A stretch of 64,000 nucleotides of DNA from Verrucolacustris abundans (GTDB taxonomy: Bacteria > Verrucomicrobiota > Verrucomicrobiia > Methylacidiphilales > Verrucolacustridaceae): positions 1,240,001 to 1,304,000 of the forward strand of contig OZ239145.1 of NCBI GenBank assembly GCA_965194535.1, in the 5' to 3' direction. Both the position numbers and the translations under genes were made by a program. Below the pieces are notes generated by a model. The model was not told where the DNA came from and did not search any database. It saw only the letters and a list, made by a program, of their open reading frames with translations. Below, in pieces: positions 7,870-13,742 of this stretch (the stretch's first letter is position 1; every line of letters begins with the position of its first letter).

Positions 7870-7897
7870 CATTTCGACATTTGGCACAATGTCGAAA
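7870..7897. repeat. Palindromic repeat, copy 3
   Basis: Perfect arms ATTTCGACATT and AATGTCGAAA with loop TGGCAC. It is followed by a triplicated 9-bp unit CCTTGGCGC at 7911-7936. Confidence 0.85.
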
Positions 7898-7976
7898 CGT
7901 CCTCCGCGTCCTTGGCGCCCTTGGCGCCCTTGGCGTGAGCAATCATGGGTCTTCATCCTCGTCTCAATCATACAAA

Positions 7977-8142
7977 CTCCAGAGCGGTTATTTCCCTGCA
8001 GGGCCTTTCTCACTTCTTTTTCTTGAAAACGCACCAGAGAAAATACAGCAACAAACCCGTCTGAAAGATTACCAGCGCGACCAACTGTGGGTTTTGCACA
8101 TTCATCCCTATCTCGTCGACCATCCAAGTCTAAACACCACCC
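7977..8142. repeat. Copy 2 of the 166-bp duplicated segment
   Basis: Gap-free match to 5877-6042, containing micro-ORF A' and the start of a decayed B. Its upstream neighbour is a palindromic repeat (8176) instead of the 25-bp tandem array seen at copy 1. Confidence 0.85.
8010..8105 (-). CDS. Micro-ORF A': paralogue of the 31-residue membrane peptide
   Basis: ATG at 8105, TGA at 8010-8012. The peptide starts MNVQNPQLVALVIFQTG and ends FLWCVFKKKK: one hydrophobic helix and a four-lysine tail. Changes from copy A are mostly conservative (V for A, L for M, K for Q) and no frameshift occurred. An in-frame ATG six codons upstream (8123) exists in both copies, so the true start is uncertain. The following frame overlaps the stop with GTGA. 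Confidence 0.5.
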   Translation of the reverse strand: MNVQNPQLVALVIFQTGLLLYFLWCVFKKKK

Positions 8143-8175
8143 TACCATCCTTATCCATTTCTTTTTCCAGCTCCC

Positions 8176-8205
8176 ACATTTCGACATTTGGCACAACGTC
8201 GTAAA
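8176..8205. repeat. Palindromic repeat, variant type, copy 4
   Basis: The same altered right arm (AACGTCGTAA) and trailing GTGC as the copy at 7741, so the two form a subfamily. It lies between the secreted-protein pair and micro-ORF A'. Confidence 0.75.
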
Positions 8206-8222
8206 GTGCTCGAAAGCAGAGC

Positions 8223-8633
8223 TTACTCCTCCTGCGCATCGAGAATCGTCGACCCGGTCGATACCTTATTTTTCCCACCACCCAAATAAGTTGAGCCGGT
8301 TGAAACGGTTACACCCTTTCCCGAAAGCCAAGTGGTTCCGGTCGTGACCACCGCCTCCCCGTCCGACTTCACATACGTGTTTCCAATCTTACGGTAGCAC
8401 CCTTCGGGGGTGAAATAGTTCTCCCCTACCTTTCGGATGCAACCCCGGTCGCTCAAGGCGTTCTCGCCGCTGGTCAGCGTCCAACTCCCCCGCTCCTCAT
8501 AGACCGCGCCGATAAAATCGCGAAGCTCCTGACTCTCCGCCTCTTTCCTATCCCCCGCTTGCAGCGGCGTGATCTCGCCCAATATCCATCCGGCCAAGAC
8601 CCACCCCAATGTCTTCTTCACAAAACAACTCAT
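8223..8633 (-). CDS. Secreted repeat protein P2, 136 residues
   Basis: An N-terminal export signal (basic MSCFVKK, hydrophobic core, cleavage near QAG at 26-27) is followed by an acidic helix (ESQELRDFIGAVYEERG). Then come five to six short beta units of about 13-15 residues built on GNTYV, TGTTWL, TGSTYL and TGSTIL. The start overlaps the stop of the upstream paralogue (ATGA). The helix and repeats align with that neighbour, so this is a tandem duplication. A small beta-solenoid or sheet is plausible; the function is unknown. Confidence 0.65.
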   Translation of the reverse strand: MSCFVKKTLGWVLAGWILGEITPLQAGDRKEAESQELRDFIGAVYEERGSWTLTSGENALSDRGCIRKVGENYFTPEGCYRKIGNTYVKSDGEAVVTTGTTWLSGKGVTVSTGSTYLGGGKNKVSTGSTILDAQEE

Positions 8634-9028
8634 CGGGTTGACCTGGGTTTGAGCACCACGCTTCCGGCCGTCGTTGTCGTCTGACCATTTCCCGTATAAG
8701 TACTACCAGCCTTTGTGATCACCTCGTCCTCGTCGATAAAGGTACTGCCTGCACGGGTCACTACACCTCCATCCGGAGTTAAGTAGACACTGCCCACCTT
8801 TTGATACTGGCCGTGGGGCGTCAGCCAAACGCTACCCCTCTTCATAATCACCCCACCCTCACCCGTCGCGATCGATCCTGCCATGTTGTACTGCCCTCGC
8901 CCGCCATAAACCCCACCCAGAAAATCCTTCATCTCTGCCTTCTCATCATCATCCTCATCCGCCCAAACCTTAACCTCCAAACCCAACATCAACACCATTA
9001 CCATGGCAAACGCCGTGACAGGCCCCAT
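8630..9028 (-). CDS. Secreted repeat protein P1, 132 residues
   Basis: The Met at 9028 is preferred: it directly opens a signal sequence (MGPVTAFAMVMVLMLGLEVK, cleavage near VWA). An upstream frame extension would translate the palindromic repeat at 9042-9070. After an acidic linker come KDFLGGVYGGRG and repeats GSVWLTPHG, GSVYLTPDG, AGSTFI, AGSTYTG and AGSVVL. It is paralogous to the next gene. The palindromic hairpin sits 14 nt upstream, in its leader. Function unknown; an exported surface or periplasmic protein is likely. Confidence 0.62.
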   Translation of the reverse strand: MGPVTAFAMVMVLMLGLEVKVWADEDDDEKAEMKDFLGGVYGGRGQYNMAGSIATGEGGVIMKRGSVWLTPHGQYQKVGSVYLTPDGGVVTRAGSTFIDEDEVITKAGSTYTGNGQTTTTAGSVVLKPRSTR

Positions 9029-9041
9029 CCACACCACCCCC

Positions 9042-9070
9042 ACATTTCGACATTTGGCACAATGTCGAAG
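9042..9070. repeat. Palindromic repeat, copy 5
   Basis: Perfect arms ATTTCGACATT and AATGTCGAA with loop TGGCAC, 14 nt upstream of the P1 start, so it would form a hairpin in that mRNA leader if transcribed. Confidence 0.82.
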
Positions 9071-9183
9071 GTTTGAGAATTGTTTCACCATCCTTTCATC
9101 CTGCGCATAGGGGTAGGACAAAAACGGACCTAGGCCTAATCCCCCCGCTCGCCCCTCTTTTTACCTGCCCCCCCGTCCTCCCT

Positions 9184-9211
9184 CATTTCGACATTGTGCC
9201 AAATGTCGAAA
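9184..9211. repeat. Palindromic repeat, copy 6, inverted
   Basis: Arms as in the other copies, but the loop reads GTGCCA, the complement of TGGCAC, so this copy lies in the opposite orientation. It sits 58 nt upstream of the plus-strand HTH gene at 9270. Confidence 0.82.
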
Positions 9212-9269
9212 AGTTACTTTTTTTTACTTAGGACCGAATCCTTTTCACAAAAACCCAGTTTAATCCTGT

Positions 9270-9551
9270 ATGGGTGATGCACAGATCCATCAGTTGGCGA
9301 CCATCTTCAAAGGGGCTGGCAACCATCGGCGTCTCAAGATTTTATTAATTCTCGCCCATCACCCCGCTCTTTCCCTAGAGGACCTCTGCCAACAAGTCGG
9401 GTCTACCCTGACCACGATCAGCGAGCATACCCGCCGACTGACCCTCGCCAGGCTGATTCGCAAACGTTACCACGGCCGGGAGGTCCACCACACCCTCACC
9501 CCTCTCGGTCACCGTGTTCTGTCCTTCTTCCCCACACTCCTCACCCCATGA
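9270..9551 (+). CDS. ArsR-like winged-helix transcriptional regulator
   Basis: A 93-residue helix-turn-helix protein. It has GAGNHRRLKILLILAHHPAL (helix 1-2), then the recognition region LCQQVGSTLTTISEHTRRL and a wing with KRYHGREVHHTLTPLG. This is the ArsR/SmtB fold size and order. No CxC metal site is visible, so metal sensing is not supported. It is the only likely DNA-binding regulator in the small-gene island, transcribed opposite to most of it. Control of nearby genes is an inference. Confidence 0.8.
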   Translation: MGDAQIHQLATIFKGAGNHRRLKILLILAHHPALSLEDLCQQVGSTLTTISEHTRRLTLARLIRKRYHGREVHHTLTPLGHRVLSFFPTLLTP

Positions 9552-9565
9552 TTCTCTAGCTCCTT

Positions 9566-9718
9566 TTACACAACCTCCAGCGCCGTGTTGAGGATCTTCA
9601 GCATTGTGGCCTCGGCCTTTCTTTCATCCGAATCCACCCAGCCCTCCACCAGTCGGATAATCTCCTGAAGGGCCTTTCTCATTTTGGCCTCGTTACTCCT
9701 GTTTTTACCTTCACTCAT
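9566..9718 (-). CDS. Small hypothetical protein, 50 residues
   Basis: ATG at 9718 opens MSEGKNRSNEAKMRKALQE, followed by a single amphipathic helical region to the stop TAA at 9566. The internal MRKALQE stretch matches the start of micro-ORFs B and B' in DNA as well as protein. An AT-rich stretch lies directly upstream, then a leader hairpin repeat at 9761. No family recognised; possibly a helical partner protein. Confidence 0.5.
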   Translation of the reverse strand: MSEGKNRSNEAKMRKALQEIIRLVEGWVDSDERKAEATMLKILNTALEVV

Positions 9719-9760
9719 TTTATATTTATTATTTTGATTCATTGGGCGAAATCATCTCAT

Positions 9761-9786
9761 CCCCCCTAGGACATCCGCAGGGCTAT
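9761..9786 (-). repeat. 5'-leader hairpin repeat, copy 3
   Basis: On the minus strand: TAGCCCTGCGGATGTCC followed by TAGGGGGG, nearly identical to copy 1. It lies 43 nt upstream of the 50-residue gene start, and the perfect palindrome 9787-9805 abuts it. Confidence 0.7.
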
Positions 9787-9805
9787 GCCCCGACCCGGTC
9801 GGGGC
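9787..9805. repeat. Perfect 9-bp-arm palindrome
   Basis: GCCCCGACC and GGTCGGGGC flank a single C. It lies about 105 nt past the stop of the PIN gene and could end that transcript as a strong hairpin, but no T-run follows on either strand. It may equally be an operator. Confidence 0.45.
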
Positions 9806-9911
9806 TAGCCCCGCTTGGTGAAAGGGGACAAGTTGAAGTGGAAAGTTAGCCTCATCCCTCAACCCAACGGCAAAGGGGTCAGGGGTACACCCGACCCCTC
9901 GACCTCGGTTT

Positions 9912-10427
9912 TTATTTAAATTTAAACAAAAGGTCTCTAGGGGCGCAAATGGCGATCGGCTCCACGTCACTCGCCACAAGTTCCCGACGTAGAAGCCCCG
10001 GATCCGCCTCCAGAAGATGGCGGTCAGAGGTGACCAAAAGCGTGCAGTTGGCCAGCGCGGCCTCTGCCACGATCAAGGAGTCGTTGATTTCACCAAGAGG
10101 GATCATCCCATGCCCACGAAGCCGTCTGGCCACTTGCTCAATAATCCCATGGCCCACCGGGATAAAGTCCAGTGGATGAAATTTCCAAACCCGCACAAGG
10201 GAGGTAAGGACAAGGCGGGCCATTTTCTTTTCCCCAAAGGTAGCGCCTTTATCTGCCAAATGGGCCAATTCCGTAAGGACGGTCGGCGGGGCGACAAACT
10301 CCACATTTTTGACACGCCGACGAAAGAGTTCGACCAGATCCTGGGCCCGCTCCGTCGGAACGGTCAGATCCAGAAGGAAGTTGGTATCAAGCGCGACGAG
10401 CGTGGACGGGGGAACCGGACGATCCAT
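9912..10427 (-). CDS. PIN-domain ribonuclease, VapC-like toxin
   Basis: The PIN fold is visible from its acidic residues. LVALDTNFLLDL near residue 10-20 gives the first Asp and Asn. TVLTELAHLA near 50 gives the Glu, EINDSLIVAEA near 113-123 the third acidic residue, and LVTSDRHLLEA near 130-140 the last Asp. At 171 residues it is slightly longer than typical VapC proteins (about 130-140). Family members cleave RNA and are neutralised by a small antitoxin. Here the only upstream candidate is the basic 60-residue frame overlapping its start. All catalytic positions appear intact. Confidence 0.85.
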   Translation of the reverse strand: MDRPVPPSTLVALDTNFLLDLTVPTERAQDLVELFRRRVKNVEFVAPPTVLTELAHLADKGATFGEKKMARLVLTSLVRVWKFHPLDFIPVGHGIIEQVARRLRGHGMIPLGEINDSLIVAEAALANCTLLVTSDRHLLEADPGLLRRELVASDVEPIAICAPRDLLFKFK

Positions 10428-10569
10428 AGATCCAACCCATCGCTCGGCTCAACAAGCTTTGGCGACGGGTGTCCGTGGCCTCATTAAGCTGGGCGCGGGC
10501 TTTGGTTGCGGCCTGCGTACCCTTAGACTGGGTTGCATTCCGCTGGGAGGCCTTTTTTCGGGTTGCCAT
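10387..10569 (-). CDS. Small basic ORF, candidate partner of the PIN toxin
   Basis: ATG at 10569 opens MATRKKASQRNATQSKG, then a helical basic stretch; the frame ends inside the PIN gene (41-nt overlap). Codon choice looks more natural in this frame than in the overlapping GTG frame at 10449-10670. No DNA-binding motif typical of VapB is seen, so the antitoxin role is only positional. Confidence 0.35.
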   Translation of the reverse strand: MATRKKASQRNATQSKGTQAATKARAQLNEATDTRRQSLLSRAMGWIYGSSGSPVHARRA

Positions 10570-10670
10570 TGCTTTAATGTACGCTGACCCACGCCTTGAT
10601 CAAGCCACCTCTTTTCCGCCTGATCCAGAACACCCCAAATCATGAATCGGATTTCCAGCCTCCAACTCAC
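10449..10670 (-). pseudogene. Degenerate RelE/ParE-like toxin remnant
   Basis: GTG at 10670 overlaps the upstream antitoxin stop (GTGA). The first 35 residues, with VLDQAEKRWLDQGVGQ, resemble the N-terminal helix of ParE/RelE toxins. After that the frame becomes Pro/Arg-rich and looks out of frame. A full toxin would be about 95 residues, so this appears to be a truncated toxin beside a retained antitoxin. The similarity is judged by eye and is weak. Confidence 0.35.
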
Positions 10671-10882
10671 CGAGTGATCAGTTTTTTCAGGCGGCCAAGC
10701 ACTTCATTAGGCGAGAGCGCCGAAGACGGTTCCTTTCGGTGAGCTTCCAAGCGAGTTTCCGCCAGCTTCAATTCCTCAGTAGTTAGACCTTGGTCATCCA
10801 GTTCCATCACCCGGCGAACCAAAGCCTGCCGGTCTTGCGGTTTCCAATGGGGCAGTTCGTGAAGCACTTCGGTAACGCTCAT
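10667..10882 (-). CDS. Addiction-module antitoxin-like protein, 71 residues
   Basis: It begins MSVTEVLHELPHWKPQDRQ and ends with SALSPNEVLGRLKKLITR, the layout of small antitoxins of the addiction-module component family: a helical N-terminus and a C-terminal segment that wraps the toxin. Its start overlaps the Phd-like gene upstream (ATGA) and its stop overlaps a decayed toxin frame. It may now be an orphan antitoxin. Confidence 0.6.
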   Translation of the reverse strand: MSVTEVLHELPHWKPQDRQALVRRVMELDDQGLTTEELKLAETRLEAHRKEPSSALSPNEVLGRLKKLITR

Positions 10883-11064
10883 TTCCTTAAAAACCTCTCC
10901 AAGGGCCGGAAGCTGGTCGTCCGTCGCCGAGACTTCTTTAACCAGGCAACATCCACTGCGTCCTCCGATTGATCAACCAAATCAAGATAATCTCGGATCG
11001 GCAGAATCACCGAAACCGGTTTTCCTTTGCGGGTCACCACTTCAGGCGCAGTCATTAACTTCAT
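10879..11064 (-). CDS. Phd/YefM-like antitoxin, shortened
   Basis: VVTRKGKPVSVILPIRDYLDL is the central strand-turn-helix of Phd/YefM antitoxins, which bind operator DNA and neutralise a toxin. In typical members about 20 more residues precede this block. Here the start MKLMTAPE joins it directly, as if an internal piece of the DNA-binding N-terminus were deleted. The 61-residue protein overlaps the next antitoxin-like gene by 4 nt. A leader hairpin repeat lies 47 nt upstream. Confidence 0.7.
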   Translation of the reverse strand: MKLMTAPEVVTRKGKPVSVILPIRDYLDLVDQSEDAVDVAWLKKSRRRTTSFRPLERFLRK

Positions 11065-11110
11065 CTTTTTAATTTAAACCGCTTCGGGATCCCTGCAAAC
11101 GCTTTCTGGC

Positions 11111-11130
11111 GAGATCCGCAGGGCTATGCC
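11111..11130 (-). repeat. 5'-leader hairpin repeat, partial copy 4
   Basis: On the minus strand: GGCATAGCCCTGCGGATCTC. It matches the left half of copies 1 and 3, but the TAGGG arm is lost. It lies 47 nt upstream of the Phd-like start and just after the hicA stop. Confidence 0.55.
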
Positions 11131-11141
11131 TGACGAAGGCT

Positions 11142-11411
11142 TTAGAGGTCCAGTTTTTGGAGTAGTTCATCCACCGAGATTTTATGATGGGCCGCCACGG
11201 GTTTCAGAATCCCTCCCAGGAGAGTGCCGGTTTTGATCGGGCGATGGGCCGGAACGGTCACGTGATGTGTGCCATTCAGCTGGGTTGTTAAACGGAGATG
11301 GGATCCAGCTTGTCGAACGGTTTGGTATCCCAAAACTTTTAAGGCAGCAACCAAATCAGACCCGGAAACATTGCGGGGAATTTTGCCGCCGGAGGATCTT
11401 TCTTTTGACAT
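11142..11411 (-). CDS. hicA: HicA-like mRNA interferase toxin
   Basis: An 89-residue dsRBD-fold HicA. It shows SGSDLVAALKVLGYQTVRQAG, then SHLRLT with the catalytic His in the GSH motif, VTVPAHRPIKTGTLLGGIL and a C-terminal helix (SVDELLQKL). HicA cleaves mRNA and is held by HicB. The hicB-like gene is 23 nt upstream, an antitoxin-first order found in some hic loci. The N-terminus is slightly extended. Confidence 0.85.
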   Translation of the reverse strand: MSKERSSGGKIPRNVSGSDLVAALKVLGYQTVRQAGSHLRLTTQLNGTHHVTVPAHRPIKTGTLLGGILKPVAAHHKISVDELLQKLDL

Positions 11412-11434
11412 CTCCGCCTACGAAAAACAGATCT

Positions 11435-11653
11435 TTAAACGGCCAAAGCCTCGTCACGCACAAAATGCAGTCGGATGATCTTGGGCATGGTCCCCGCCTG
11501 CCCGTCACCAAAGTGACACTTCACCGCGTCCCGAACCATTTCCCGCAACTCCTCCATCGTGTCCCCTTGAGTGGCGATGGCATGCCCCAACGCAACAGCG
11601 CAAAAGCCACCGTCGGCGTCTTCCGTGACCTCAAAGATAATTTCTGAACCCAT
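11435..11653 (-). CDS. hicB: HicB-like antitoxin
   Basis: A 72-residue protein with the HicB partial RNase-H-like fold: EIIFEVTEDADGGFCAVALG, then IATQGDTMEELREMVRDAV. It lacks the extra C-terminal HTH/RHH DNA-binding domain of longer HicB proteins, so it may neutralise HicA without autorepression. It sits directly upstream of hicA, in the same direction. Confidence 0.8.
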   Translation of the reverse strand: MGSEIIFEVTEDADGGFCAVALGHAIATQGDTMEELREMVRDAVKCHFGDGQAGTMPKIIRLHFVRDEALAV

Positions 11654-11702
11654 ACCTCAACTTTGGGTCATATCTTTCCATAGTCAAACCATCGCCCATC
11701 TT

Positions 11703-12254
11703 CTAATTCCTCAACCTGCTTTGCGGCGCTGGGATGAATTGCCCGCCATCGTTCGAAGGCGGTTCCGGCTTGAAAGCAATCGCCTGCTGAATTGCAGAAG
11801 CAACCGCTTCACACCACGCCAGCGATTTACTGCTCAAGTACTCCGTCTCCCAAAAGCCCCCGGTGCTCAGAGTCACACTATACGGCGCATCTTTTTTATG
11901 ACTTCCGAACAACAGCCCTAGTCCCATAAAAAGCCCAAAGACCATTCCGGGCCAGAATCCGGCCAATCCCATCAGCAGCCCAAATCCCAACGCCAACCAA
12001 CCCACACTTCGCAGAAGCGATGCTCCCAGATCGTTGGACCTGTTTTTTCCATACGCCACTGAGCTCATTTCCCGCACGGCAAATGCCTTGTTCCAAGGAT
12101 GCCCTATCGTCACCAGAGATTCCGTCACCCTCACCTGCCCATCATCGAAGAAAATCCTCTCACCTCCTCCATCTCCCTCATCACCACCCTGCTCATTTGG
12201 GGGCAATATTCTGCCCCCCGAGCTTCCTACCGAACGGCTAATGAGTCGGCTCAT
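11703..12254 (-). CDS. Membrane protein resembling DUF6232
   Basis: ATG at 12254 is chosen, 2 nt after the zinc-ribbon gene stop, over an upstream alternative that would overlap that gene. The 183-residue product has a Ser/Gly linker and then RIFFDDGQVRVTESLVTIG. Two adjacent hydrophobic helices (LLRSVGWLALGFGLLMGLAG and GMVFGLFMGLGLLFG) follow, then a C-terminal beta/helix segment ending near AIQQAIAF. This order matches the DUF6232 type as I recall it; members occur near bacterial conflict systems. The assignment is by eye. Confidence 0.6.
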   Translation of the reverse strand: MSRLISRSVGSSGGRILPPNEQGGDEGDGGGERIFFDDGQVRVTESLVTIGHPWNKAFAVREMSSVAYGKNRSNDLGASLLRSVGWLALGFGLLMGLAGFWPGMVFGLFMGLGLLFGSHKKDAPYSVTLSTGGFWETEYLSSKSLAWCEAVASAIQQAIAFKPEPPSNDGGQFIPAPQSRLRN

Positions 12255-12256
12255 TC

Positions 12257-12550
12257 TTAGTCCCACAGAATATCGGAGTTGGGGTCCTTCTCGAGCCTTG
12301 AGCCGCACTTGGGGCATCGGGTCCTGCCAGAGTAGAATTTCTTCAGGTTTTGGCCCTTACATTCATCACACCTCGGTTCAATCGGTTTCAATTTAGGTGC
12401 AGGCGCAATCAGCACATCCATCAACTCCTTGCAGTCCAGACATGCCATCGACTCGACCTCACCACAAAATCCAAAGTCTTTCCCACCCGAGATTGTGGCT
12501 TCATAACCACACTCGGGATTCGTACATTTGTAGCTGTAGGCAGACCCCAT
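12257..12550 (-). CDS. Zinc-ribbon protein, 97 residues
   Basis: Four cysteine pairs are visible: CTNPEC at 9-14, CLDC near 37-40, CDEC near 61-64 and CPKC near 79-82. These make two treble-clef or ribbon zinc sites. No catalytic residues are seen. Such proteins bind nucleic acid or act as scaffolds. It forms a pair with the following membrane protein (2-nt gap), so the two probably act together. A leader hairpin repeat lies 22 nt upstream. Confidence 0.75.
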   Translation of the reverse strand: MGSAYSYKCTNPECGYEATISGGKDFGFCGEVESMACLDCKELMDVLIAPAPKLKPIEPRCDECKGQNLKKFYSGRTRCPKCGSRLEKDPNSDILWD

Positions 12551-12572
12551 CGTTTAAATAGCACCTTACCCA

Positions 12573-12600
12573 CCCCCCTGGGACATTTACAGGGGTAGGG
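12573..12600 (-). repeat. 5'-leader hairpin repeat, copy 5
   Basis: On the minus strand: TACCCCTGTAAATGTCC followed by CAGGGGGG. Here CCCCTG and CAGGGG pair perfectly. The T-to-C change against copies 1-3 turns a G-T pair into G-C, as expected for a conserved stem. It is 22 nt upstream of the zinc-ribbon start. Confidence 0.7.
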
Positions 12601-12643
12601 TAAAAGATCTCGCCTGAGGTATTCCCTCAATTACTTTGAGCCT

Positions 12644-13660
12644 ATGCAGAAAATCCGAGCCTTTGCCGCCATGAAAGCGGGTGCACCGCTTCAACCCTTT
12701 GAATACACCCCCAAACCTCTGGCAGAGGGCGAGGTTGAGATCCAAGTTGAGTCCTGCGGGATCTGTCATTCCGATCTTTCCATGATCGGCAACGACTGGG
12801 GAAATGCGGTCTTCCCTCTGGTCCCAGGACACGAGGTGGTCGGCAAAGTGGTCAGCGTAGGCCCTGCTGCGCATCGCTTTAAAAAAGGAGATCGGGTAGG
12901 CGTGGGTTGGTTCACCAAGAGTTGCCGCTACTGCCACCCCTGCCAGCAAGGTGACCTCAATCTTTGCGCGACTGCAGAGCAGACGATTGTCGGCCGCCAC
13001 GGCGGATTCGCTGACCGGGTGATCGCCCATGAGATGTGGACTCATCCCATTCCCACGGGACTTGATCCCGTAAGTAGCGGCCCTCTTTTTTGCGGAGGAA
13101 TTACCGTTTTCAGCCCCATTGTGATTTCTGAGGTTCAACCGACCGCACGAGTGGCTGTTGTCGGAATCGGTGGCTTAGGTCACCTTGCCCTACAATTCCT
13201 TCACCACTGGGGATGTGACGTCACCGCATTCACATCCACCTCCGGCAAGACGGAGGAGCTCAAAAAGCTCGGTGCCCACCATGTGGCCAGCCTGAAAAAC
13301 GAAGCGGAACTGGATAAATTAAACGGCTCATTTGATTTCATTCTCGTGACGGTGAATGTCTCCCTCGACTGGGCAAGATTGATTCAGCTTCTGGCACCTA
13401 AAGGTCGTTTGCACCTCGTGGGTGCGGTTTTGGAGCCTCTTTCCCTTCCGGTGTTTCCAATGCTCATGGGTCAGAAAGTGGTCTCTGCCTCTCCATTAGG
13501 AAGTCCTGCTGTGACGGCGGATATGCTCGATTTTTGCGTTCGTCACAAAATCGCTCCGATGGTTCAGACTTTCCCGATGTCCAAGGTCAACGACGCTTTG
13601 ACCCACCTCCGCTCCGGAAAACCCCGCTTCCGGATCGTCCTGCAAAACGACTTTTCTTAA
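12644..13660 (+). CDS. Zinc-dependent alcohol dehydrogenase (MDR family)
   Basis: A 338-residue medium-chain dehydrogenase oxidising alcohols or reducing aldehydes with NAD(P)H. The catalytic zinc site is CGICHSDL (about 37-44) and PGHEVVG (about 64-70). The structural zinc cysteines are in CRYCHPCQQGDLNLC (about 96-110). The Rossmann motif is GIGGLGHLALQF (about 175-186). The CRYCHPC pattern points to the cinnamyl-alcohol/YahK-like NADPH branch. It is alone in its transcription unit and intact, the only ordinary metabolic gene within the toxin-antitoxin island. Confidence 0.9.
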   Translation: MQKIRAFAAMKAGAPLQPFEYTPKPLAEGEVEIQVESCGICHSDLSMIGNDWGNAVFPLVPGHEVVGKVVSVGPAAHRFKKGDRVGVGWFTKSCRYCHPCQQGDLNLCATAEQTIVGRHGGFADRVIAHEMWTHPIPTGLDPVSSGPLFCGGITVFSPIVISEVQPTARVAVVGIGGLGHLALQFLHHWGCDVTAFTSTSGKTEELKKLGAHHVASLKNEAELDKLNGSFDFILVTVNVSLDWARLIQLLAPKGRLHLVGAVLEPLSLPVFPMLMGQKVVSASPLGSPAVTADMLDFCVRHKIAPMVQTFPMSKVNDALTHLRSGKPRFRIVLQNDFS

Positions 13661-13742
13661 TCTCCGCCCATTCGTGGCATTCATACCACTGGCGCGAGCA
13701 AAACATCCTTACACGCTAAGCCCGTAAAGACCGCAACTTTGA

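Larger units (their letters stand above)
7723..8013 (-). pseudogene. Probable decayed counterpart of micro-ORF B
   Basis: A GTG at 8013 overlaps the stop of micro-ORF A' and opens a frame starting VRKALQGNNRSG, matching MRKALQENNRSG of micro-ORF B. The frame then runs on for 96 codons through a GRQ-type triplet repeat (from the 9-bp repeat at 7911-7936) and three palindromic repeats, which it translates as FDIVPNVEM and FRHYAECRN. That readthrough character suggests the original short frame lost its stop. C and D have no counterpart here. Confidence 0.4.

Noticed and set aside
7741..9211. Palindromic repeats as a CRISPR array
   Set aside because: Spacing is irregular, one copy is inverted, and genes lie between the copies.
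9752..9979. 75-codon minus-strand frame between the PIN gene and the 50-residue gene
   Set aside because: It runs through a repeat and palindrome and overlaps the PIN gene 3' end out of frame; composition is not protein-like.
12587..13138. 183-codon minus-strand frame opposite the alcohol dehydrogenase
   Set aside because: Antisense shadow of a well-supported gene, with no domain pattern.
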